From the NCBI GenBank assembly GCA_022747635.1, contig JAKTNV010000067.1, forward strand, positions 777,001 through 841,000: a stretch of DNA of 64,000 bases, read 5' to 3'. The notes under the pieces are model-generated. The model was not told the DNA's origin, did no database searches, and saw only the letters and a program-made list of their open reading frames with translations. Source of the DNA: Hetaerina americana. Taxonomy: Eukaryota > Arthropoda > Insecta > Odonata > Calopterygidae. Below, in pieces: positions 32,601 to 42,400 of the stretch. Position 1 is the stretch's first letter. Each line of letters begins with the position of its first letter. A program made the translations under genes and the position numbers.

Positions 32601-34192
32601 GCGCGGGCATTGAGATGGAGAGTAGGAGAACTCCCACCGAAGACGATGAAGATTCCCGTGCGAGAGCTTACGAGGGGGAGGAATTGGCCATTGAGGAGAG
32701 GAAAACCAGAGGAATCCTCGAGGACGAGGCAGACCGGGAAGTGGAGGGAGTCGCAGAAGGTCTTCAGAGCTCCTCGGAGGACATGGGCAGTCAAGGAGAG
32801 GACGCGCCCGAAGAGGGAGGGAAAGAGGGTGGAGAGGAGGGCGAAGAAGGGGTCGCCGGAAAGGCCAGAGGAGAAATAACCTTGGCCGGGGCAGAGGAGC
32901 TGTTGGTGGAATGGACGGATTCGCGACGCGGCTCGGATAGGACTGCGACGGACGACGGCTCTCCAGAAGGGGAAGCGGGAGAGGGCAAGGAGGAAGAAGG
33001 TGAAGAGTCGGAGGAGGAAAGAGGAGAAGCGGGTGCCGAGAGTGAAGGCGAAGGGGAAGAATGGGGCGAGGAGGAGGCGTCTGGGGAGGAAGATATCGGC
33101 ACTCGGGACGAGGCGTCGGGCGGAGAGGAAGGTGAGGGTTCAGCAGGGGCATCAGGGGAAGGGAGCGACCATTCTGGGAGCTCCGCTCTGGCCGAGGAAA
33201 GGGTTTTCTCCTTCGACCTGGAGGGCTACTTCCCACTGGACCTGACCTCCGAGGAGAGCGAAGGTGACAAATTGAACGAAATCCAGCGCGACATAGAGGC
33301 GGTGAGGAGTGTTTGCGGGAGACTCAAGGCGGACATCAGAAGGGAGCGGAGGAAGGGAGAAGAGTGGGGGCGATTGCTTAAGGGGCCGATGGTGCAGATG
33401 GGGCCGCTCAGCTGGCGCAAACTCGAGGGCAGGCATCGAATAAGGGTTTCAGCGCAAGCCTTGGTTCTCGCTAACGGGAAGGTGGACCAAAGCCCGATTC
33501 CTCTGGAGTACAGATGGAGGGAAGATCCCCAGTTGCTGTCGGCATACAGTAGTCATAAGGTAATTCTAATTTCACCTTGATTAACGGCGGTCTTGCATCG
33601 TAGTCACTTTTACTTCACAACGCTCTTGCGTTACTCAACCAGTAAAGATATGCATTTAGCTAGTTTCTCAAGATTTTATTGCACGTCTAAATGAAAAATA
33701 TTTTCATGAAGTACCTGCCAATTTCTTTAGCTCGCTCGAATAGCGAACTATGAATTAATTCATCTTGTTTCTCAAATCACAATGATTTCATTTTCGGGAC
33801 TGAACGATTTTAATTAAAATACCTGAAAAAATAAAGGATGGCCGGCCTAGCATGGCACGTATCCGTTGGTATCGACTAAAGTGAGGGCATGAGAGATGAA
33901 AGGTATTAGGTCAAAACCAAGAATCTATTTAGTGATACATATGAACTACATTGTTTCAAGATGTTTCCAGCAATACTAATCCAGAGTCGATCGCCAGTAA
34001 ATTTAATGCCTACAAATCGCACATAAACTCATTTTTTCCTTGCAGGTCAGACGGAGGATGGATATCAGAGCATATGCTGTAAACCACGAAGAAATAATTG
34101 ACATTATATCAGATTTCCTTTTATTTGTGCTCATTAATAAACCCAAAGACGTGGTTGAATACACGAAGGAGTATTTCACGGATTTCAAATGA
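26665..34192 (+). CDS. CATIP-like protein (ciliogenesis-associated TTC17-interacting protein)
   Basis: Seven exons join in frame to 781 codons: 26665-26941, 27040-27271, 28496-28637, 29887-30006, 30822-30974, 32285-33559, 34046-34192. All introns are GT-AG with consistent phases. ATG 26665 is the first Met of a frame leading into the conserved part. Residues about 95-308 resemble the N-terminal CATIP domain: CFKESLEIPPKDSGESGKFV, FLVYVSSRRTVDGIQ, GANYLFLRYSA, NDGSLHSCRY. The last 48 residues carry DFLLFVLINKPKDVVEYTKE, close to the CATIP C-terminal motif DFLLFLLL.QPEDVV. In vertebrates CATIP works with TTC17 in actin polymerisation and cilium assembly, so cilia or sperm-flagellum expression is expected here (inference). 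Exon 6 inserts an acidic low-complexity region. AATAAA at 34193-34198 follows the stop directly. Orthology is inferred from remembered family sequence. Confidence 0.78.
32285..33559 (+). other. acidic low-complexity exon of the CATIP-like gene
   Basis: A 1275-nt exon (425 codons, phase 0 at both ends) lies in a strikingly GC-rich island. After FPPGSLQYPSVEYDIGPKTP the protein becomes a long Glu/Gly/Ser/Ala-rich stretch (codons about 20-320) with runs such as GEEGEEGVAG and EEEGEESEEERGE. It then returns to ordinary sequence: FSFDLEGYFPLDLTSEESEG, a coiled-coil-like NEIQRDIEAVRSVCGRLKAD, and WRKLEGRHRIRVSAQ. The purine-rich coding strand makes long open frames in the other frames, which I regard as shadows. 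An intrinsically disordered acidic linker is the likeliest reading. Confidence 0.8.
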
Positions 34193-34198
34193 AATAAA
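34193..34198 (+). terminator. polyadenylation signal abutting the CATIP-like stop codon
   Basis: AATAAA begins one base after TGA (34190-34192). If used, the 3'UTR would be only about 15-35 nt. Other A/T-rich hexamers lie further on, so use is unproven. Confidence 0.4.
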
Positions 34199-34885
34199 AC
34201 TATACTTACACTAATGTCATAATTAAAATGAATAACGCCTAACGAAAAACCATTTATTTAATAAGAACCCGGGTCTATTCCCACAACCCTTGGCAGCGGA
34301 ATGAAACTTGGAAGAAGAATTCCTTTCACTGCACTGATAACATTCAGGCGCAGTTTAATTGATGCCGTCAAATTTCATTCGTACATTAAAGAAGCCTCAA
34401 CTCCCATTTCAAAATAGAGACATTCAAATTTATGATTTAATACGCATTAACAAAAAACTATGAATACGGATAGTTTCCATATCGTGAATCTGTTTCCATA
34501 TCGTGAATCCTCTCATAGACCCGGTACGTGCTACCACTTCCGTCGAAGATTTTCAGATCATCTGCGAAACCTACCTGAGCATTACCAATAATTCCACATC
34601 GCCGGTGTAGGATTCGTGTCCTCCAGTGTTACACCTCCCAAACATTTTCAAAGTAAAAAAGAATCTATATTTATTTCTGTTTTCCTCGAAAATACTGCAC
34701 GAGTACAGTAGCATTGGAGCAAATGGGGGTATGTATTGGCAAAATTTGGAGAAGAATTAGGTGAGCAAAGGAAGCATTTACCAGAATAAAATTGATGATA
34801 GTCGCGCCAAGAAAATATCTGGAGAAAGCATTTGCAATAACTTTAACATAGAGCTCAGGGCTTTATGGGTATGATTTCTGTTATT
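34199..34885. other. intergenic, no gene seen
   Basis: Sequence after the CATIP-like gene. It contains a short tandem duplication (GTTTCCATATCGTGAATC twice near 34476-34509). No coding evidence. Confidence 0.4.
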
Positions 34886-34889
34886 TGAG

Positions 34890-35185
34890 AGGAGAGCTAG
34901 AATGAAGGATTTGAAGATGTGGGTAGTGTGAAGAACGGAGTAAATAAGTCGGACAGAGAAAAAGATAGACGCCGAAGTATTAAATATGGCGGATGAAGAG
35001 AAAAAGTTGTCTGGGGAAATCCGGAAAATTCAGTTAAAGCTGATTTAGGAAATATTGGAAGGTTGGTATATTGAAGGCAATGATAGAAGGGTGGTTGAAT
35101 GGGGTTGAGGAAGGAAGTGAGTAAGCTTTTTAAACAAAATGAGCGCAGGCAGAAATCACGCATGCGTGGAGAAAGAATAATGTAG
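34890..35185 (+). pseudogene. LINE (RTE-like) relic, C-terminal RT region
   Basis: Translating + gives RTE, a stop, ISRTEKKIDAEVLNMADEEK and KLSGEIRKIQLKLI, followed by a degenerate EGRVEG-like basic segment. This matches the conserved tail of endonuclease-RT LINEs (RRMEKISWTD..NEEVL..V.E). Stops interrupt it. It is related to the copy at 47915-48640. Confidence 0.55.
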
Positions 35186-35189
35186 AGCA

Positions 35190-36486
35190 AGCAAGATGAT
35201 TTTCACTTGATTCGTACACGTAAAGACTCGAAAGAGTCTGTACGTCTAGGAATTACGTCGAAAGAAATTTTATTAAGATAAGAAAATGAATGATCGATGT
35301 ACACACTTCTTTATCCGGCGAAGGCGGAGTGGCCACCGAAACTTCAATTTTTACTCTGTTAATATTATTTTTTTCTGTTTAAAACTATATTTAATATGTA
35401 ATTGTGGTTTTCGCTGCTCAATATTTCTCCAAGGATGTATACACGAGCGCATACACTACTAGGCATTTCAACACTTACGAAATCTCTCCTTGGATGAAAA
35501 CAGGACTAACGCCATTTTTAAATTTATTCCATTTATGTGAAGTGTCAAATGGAATTCATACTGGTTTGCCAGTGACTGATCTATGAGGACCACTTCTGAG
35601 CGTCAGAGCATGCCTGAGCCAAAATTATTTGCAGAGTTAGAATTAACATTTTTTTCTCTAGTTAACACTCTGCCATTTGGTTGGAATTTGTTAAAATAAA
35701 TTCATCTGTAGGTTGTGATATCGACATATCTAATCAATGTCAGAATGTATTCGTTATGGTAGGCTTAACTTTTCTTTTCCCGTGCTTGATTTTTCCTGGA
35801 TATGAGGCCTCTGCGATACGTAAGAAGAAAATGCTTTTTGTTGGACTCATCTCGAGGCTAATTTTCACTAAGGTCGGCGAATAGTGTTTTTCAAGTTATG
35901 ACTCTTCGAACTCTCTCCTGTAATGTCTGAAAGGAGGGAGAAACTTAGAGCGAACGCATGAATTAGGCGTGAATAATGAATGGCTTATAGATTGCTATGG
36001 TGTCCATTCGCCTCTCATTTAACAGTATAAATGATGAGTTACATTAATTAGAGGAATGGACTATGATCTAAGGTTATTATTGTTCAGGTGAAAAATAATT
36101 TCACCTTAATAAGAACCTTCTCATTTGATTTGCAAGAATTAATATATTGAATTACTTAAGTTTCGGCTCCATATGACGAACGTTTTTCTTGAATACTATA
36201 TACGCTATTGAATTTTTAAGGGTTTACAATTCTTTTAATTAAAATTATTTGTAATGATAATTTGTAATTATTCGGTCATATTGTAATTTGTAAACTTTCT
36301 ATCTTTTTAAACTGGGCGCTCTTGGATGAACCATGCATTAGCCAATCAAAACTATCTGAACCCTTGGGCAAAACAAATGAGTAAAGATGAGTAAAGCGTA
36401 AATTCAAGTCCGAGTGACGATGACGGAAGGCAATTCACTCGAATATGTTATATACGTGTGTTGGAGGTAACGCTCACTAACAAAAG
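35190..36486. other. intergenic region and presumed Vps41 promoter
   Basis: No coding evidence. GCCAATCAAA at 36341-36350 contains a CCAAT motif about 145 bases before the proposed Vps41 start, which would suit a housekeeping promoter. No TATA box was assigned. Confidence 0.35.
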
Positions 36487-39400
36487 ATGAAAGAGTCATC
36501 AGCTAAACCCAATGAAGATGAAGGAAACACCACAACAGCTGTTGAGTGAAATAATATGTATTTTATTGTGATAATGGAATGTTTCATACCTGTCACATGA
36601 ACTTTCTAAATTTATTGTCATTATTTTCGACTACTTAAAGGATGCAGAAAGTAGTGATGGTGAAGATAGTAGTAGTGAGTCTTCGGAAGATTCGGAACCA
36701 AAGTTAAAATATGCTCGGCTGGCAAATGATGTGGTGAAAATACTCTCAAAAGATGAAGCCAATTGCATTGCTGTCCACCCCAAGGTTAACGCCCACCCCA
36801 TCTATTGCCTGCCTGTATTTAATAATTTAGATTACTGCGGATTAATTTTTGTTTCTTTTTACAGTTCTTATGCCTTGGAACTCGTTTTGGTCAAATACAT
36901 ATCTTAGACCATCAAGGGAACCAGGTTGTTGATAAACAGTTATGCGGTCATTCAGTAATGGTCAATCAAATCAGTATTGACCATAATGGTGATTTCATCG
37001 CGAGTTGCTCAGATGATGGAAAGGTAAGCTTGATGCCATGGCGCTCATTGGCAGCATATCCTTAGTTATTAATTTCAACAAAATATGGACATTAAGCTCA
37101 GTAAGCAGTACAAGTACCATAGATATAGTTGGATGTATCTCTCACCTCCATATTTTACATTTAGGTGTTGATATATGGCCTGTACACGACTGAAAACACA
37201 CACAACTTCTCAACGGGAAGGCTAGTAAAATCTATTGGTATTGACCCAAACTATTACAAGTCGGGTTCAGGAAGACGTTTTATTACAGGTATGCCTTTTA
37301 ATTGATATATTTTGCAAAGTTTTTTTCGTTTTATTTCTGTTAACTCAACAGTGTTAATATGAGTGCTATTATTCTGGTGTTTTCTCGGCAAGACTTTCAT
37401 TTTGTAAGAGGTTTGCTTCAAGGGCAGGATTGCATTTGGCCAATGTTAATGATTTCCTATCATGTATTTGTTTTCAGATTCAATTTTTTAAACTATTTTA
37501 AATTTGTTATCATACTTCATCGGAGGGTATGAACTATCACTGACTTTCAACTTTTGATTAATTAATTACATAGAAGTCTATAAGTAATGGTTAAAAGTAA
37601 ATAACATTTTAATATCTCCATTCATTATAATCAAATTGGATATTGGGGACTTGAATAAATGTTATTATTTTCTTCCACTTTGCTAGGGACTACCACCCTA
37701 GATACTTGATATTTATCTAATATCAAAACAATCAAACCATGTTTATTAAATATTACAGTAATCATTTCATTCACCAATAATTTTTGTGTCATCAAGGGGA
37801 TGAGAGGCTGACTTTGTATGAGAAGACAGGTTTCCTGTCGCGGCTAAGACCAACCGTGTTAGGTGAAGCTGGAGGTATTGGAGGCCTAGCCGTGGCACCT
37901 GGAAGCTTCAGTGGAGGCCTTGTAGGGAACCTGAAGTGGAGAGGTCATTTTGTCGCTTGGTCTGCGTATGCTGGCATTCGTGTGTATGACCTAACTGCCA
38001 GGTGCTCCCTTGGGCTCATCAAGTGGAGACGTTTACCTGGGTAAATGTGATACCTCTGGTATTTTCATACATTCCATGAAAAGTAATAATATTATTCAAT
38101 TTAAAGTTATTTTTCGCCTTAACAGTAGAACATTCCTTTAAGTGTTGCCTTCTCGGAAGCAACAACTTGTATCGCTCGCCAAAATGCAATGTATCATCCA
38201 GAAAGAAGTGGTCTCTCCAATTTGTAAATTGGAAACAGAATTTCCAGTCTAGAAGTGTTTTGCTGTATATTTTGTTCCAATTTCTATTTACTAGTATTTT
38301 ATTTATATATTGCTGATTCCAGGATTAGTTCCATTGCATTCCGCCTACTAAAACATTGAAGAAAACTTTGATTGCAAAAAGGTAGTTTCATGCCAAGTCC
38401 TAATTTTCACAAAATATTCGAATTTGTGCTAGGAAATACTGCCAACGTTTTCTTCCTTGCATATTGGGCATTTTGATATAACCTTATAATTTAGGGGTTA
38501 AGTTGCCAGGGTTAGGTGGAAGGAGGGACTACCGAGTCTCAATTTTCCGCGAAGAAAGATGTTTGATTATTATTATAATAAGTTGCTTGGAGGCACTGTT
38601 TTCATTTATAAGACTTAAAAGATATTGTAATACGGGTTCTAAGCTCTTTTCAGATGTAATTAAGTTTGGAATAAGTTTGAAGTTTTTTATGTTAACTTTT
38701 CCCTTCGTGTTGAGTTTCGACTCGTGCTTATCACACTTTGCTAGTCCCAGCATAAACCAGGAAGAAATGATGCTGGAGCAAGCATCTTTGCCTCTGTGAA
38801 ATCAGGAAAATTGTGAAATATAAACACAAGAACCTAAATGGCATAATAAGGCGAAGGAGAAGAGTGGTGATGTGTGTATATGTGCCTGCTTGCAAGTGAT
38901 GTGTGAGATTTACTGCTCCCTCTAACTGAGGTAAATTAAGCAAAAACATCACATGTTGCAGCATCCCAAATCCAGGAAACTTGGGACAGTGATTTTCTTA
39001 TGAATTGGACCTCAATTGGTGGTGAAATCATAACACAAGCATTTTAATTTAAACAATTTTATGAAAACCAGAATTGTGAGACATTTCTTGCAAAAATCAA
39101 ATTTTAGTTTCAATCGTCCTTTTATTTATTATGACCTAATATGATTGTTATTTTTTAATGGAAGATGAACATCCAATTCCTGTAAAATTACTTTTATCAA
39201 TACATCATTCCTTTTTTTTTATAAACCCTTCATGTAAAGTTGATTGTTTCATATGCCTGTTTGTTTTTGTGGGTGATGAGTGAGCTACATCCCTAGTTGA
39301 TAGTTTTAATATTGAGAGCACCAATTTAACTTCAATTGTGCTCAACATGGCAACTGTGGAGCATTTTTGTTGTTAAAGCAAATTTTGTGAGTAGAAATAA

Positions 39401-42400
39401 CTGTCTTGGGTAGCATTATGTAGAATATATATTGTTTCCACACGTATTCTCGTAGTTTATCCAGATTTTGTGTTTGTTACTTTCTTTTGCATCTTATGTG
39501 TACATAATATTGAAATCATGGTACTCAAAAGATTATATTTGCTAATAGCCACAAATCTGTACATTTGACAGATGTTTTGATTTGTAGGCTTTACTATTTT
39601 GTGATTGTTGATGATTATATTCCTATTAAAAATGATTTCCTTCCGGGTAAAGTTTCCATTAGTTATTTTGGTTAATAAATGTGTTCATTATATTATTAAC
39701 TTTGAAATAATGAACCTGGAAAAATGGGGTTTGCCATTAGAACCTCAACAAGTATTGAAAGGAGTGTGCGACTGTTTTATTTTTGGGATTAACTTGAATA
39801 TTTCATCCTGAAATGCTGATTTAATTTTTACTTATTCATATTTTCAAAATGTCTTAATTTGTTAAAAATTAGCAACTTTAATCCATCATATTTTGTCGAA
39901 ATTATAGTGCATTAGACGTAAATGATTGTTGTTTGGTAACTTATTCCATCTTTCTGGTGTAGTGCTCTCCCTGAGGACTACAGGTGCAATCTCTGTTGGC
40001 GTGATGATCACACACTTCTTGTTGGCTGGGTGGACACTGTGTGTGTTTGCGTTGTTCGGAAACGAAAAGAGAGTGAGTTGCGCGCATCACTTTCTCCATT
40101 GTCACCTGCAGCTATGACTTCATATGCCGAAGTACTTCCAGACTTTGTTGTAGAGCCAGGTAACACTTTGTTCCACGTCTGTTTTCATTTTTTAGCATGT
40201 GTTTCAATATATGTTACATTTAATGTAATTGTTTGCACCATATTTTGAATCTCAGTTGAACCTGTACGTATTTTATTCCTTTTTGACTTGCCTTATACCA
40301 TGTACATAGACCATCCACCCGGCATTTTGGTAATAGGATCTTTGGGCAAGTAAATTTACTATTATTAAACAAATGGTATCGGAGAGGCATCATTGAGATG
40401 TCAATTTGGGTGTTTTTTCAGTTACCAAATACTCTACTGTGCGCCACTGTGCCGCAGATTATTCATACTTTCTATACAGATTACAGGGATAAATGATGTC
40501 AAAGAAAAAACAGTATTGACTCTGTCAAGAAGAATCAGTCAAACCTGCGTTTGAGTTGGGAGAAAATATGGAGTCTGATTAGGAGTTCCTTGGAATGCAT
40601 TGATATCTGGATAATTGTTATAACGAAAAACATTCAATCTTCTAATTATTATAATCTTTATATCTATCTATGTATTCTATAATTATAATCTTTTAATCTT
40701 CATTTAAGCTTCTAATTATTACTTAAAATAATTAGATGTTATTTCTTTTTTAAACAAACTACATTTTATTTCATTGAATTATTATTGGCTTGCATGAAAT
40801 TTTGCCAGAGATAATATGCTTACTAATTAGTGTTTTCATTTGAAACCTGAATTTTAATAACTTAACTTAAACACATTCATTTGAAAAATAGCTTAGGTGC
40901 TCTATAACAAATTCATACTCTGTACGCATATATCCTTATATTTTAGACTAATTTTTCCGTCAGTGGTGAATATTCTGGGTATTGTGCAATCTGGAGTTAC
41001 ATGGAACGTTTGTAATATGTATTCTCTTTCATTGCAGTTTGGACTTTTCGTACGGATTTTTTCATATGTGGAATTGGACCTCTGGGAGAAAATCAACTGG
41101 TCATCCTTGGTTTTTCAAAAGAGCCAGGCGATGATGGGAAATCACAGCGACCACAGGTGCATGTGGTGGAACCAAAGAGTGCGGTTTGGCCCACATGCCA
41201 AGACGGGCCAAATCCAGGTGGTGAAGGTTATGTAAAAGTTTGTTCTGCAAGCCTCTCAATGCAGCAGTATTCAGAATACAAATGCAATGACTATCACTTG
41301 GGTAAGTTCAGTATAATCAAGGTTTTATAGAAGTCCATCAATGCAAGTTATTCTGTACATTGTTGACTATATTTTACATTAATTGTAAGCTAATCACGAG
41401 GAATATAGAGTACAATTGAGGACGTATTTGCCTGTTTAACTGATTTTGAAAAGGCATTTGATAGAGTGAATTGGGAAAAACGAATGAGTGTATTGCAGAA
41501 AATAGGAATAGATTGGAGGGACAGGAGGCTAATCCACAACCTGTACATGTCTCAGACTGCTCAAGTACCAGTGGGGAACATTAAAATAGGAGGGCAAAAA
41601 CTAGAGCTGGTAGAACAGTTTACGTATCTCGGAAGTGTTTTGGACCAACACAGTCAAAGAAGGAGGGACACCAGAAGAAGAATGGCGCTAGGCAAAGAGG
41701 CTTTCAGGTGGAGGAGGGAGTGGATGGCAGGAATGTTGGGTGAAGATATTAAGAAATAGATGAAGAATAGCATGGACAATTTTCAAAATGGAAAATCAAG
41801 AGTTCACTGTGGTAATTGCATCATCAAATGTAGGTAATAAAGTACCTCAATTGTTCCTGGCTCAACATTGTGGAAATTCATTTTAATTAAATGAAGAATA
41901 CAATGTATCTTTCCACTGTCCTTTATTAGCGTACAACCGGTTTCAACGCTCAAGCATCATCATCAGGTACAAAATACATCAGTCGCAGTCCACTAATATA
42001 CCAATCATGAGGGAGAGGAGGGGTGGGTGAGAGAGGGGGGAGAGAAGGAGGCGAAAGAAAATGGAGTTGCGATTGGCGTTGATGGGGAGGGGGAAGAGGG
42101 GTGTTAAGCATCAGGACAGGTGCTTGGTTGGTTTAGAGTGGGGTGGGGTGGGATGGGGGGTTTGTCGGGTCTATCTGTGAGGGAAAGGGGTACTTTCTGG
42201 ATTGGGAAGAGTTGTTCAAACAATAAATCATTAGCCAAATGACCCGTTTTTAAGTTCTTTCTGATTTCAAGTTCTTCCCACTTGTCCATCCTCATTCCTT
42301 TTTCACTCTGGTGTAAGAGTTCCGGGTTGAGATCACTCCCATGGTTTTCTTCCCATGGATGTTTGGCGAAGTGTGATTGTTTGAGGTCACAAGTTCTAAA

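Noticed and set aside
32358..33236. A 292-codon open frame on the minus strand, Pro/Arg-rich, opposite the CATIP-like gene
   Set aside because: It is an antisense shadow of a purine-rich Glu/Gly coding exon. Such composition removes stops in several frames, while the plus frame has conserved flanks and splice sites.
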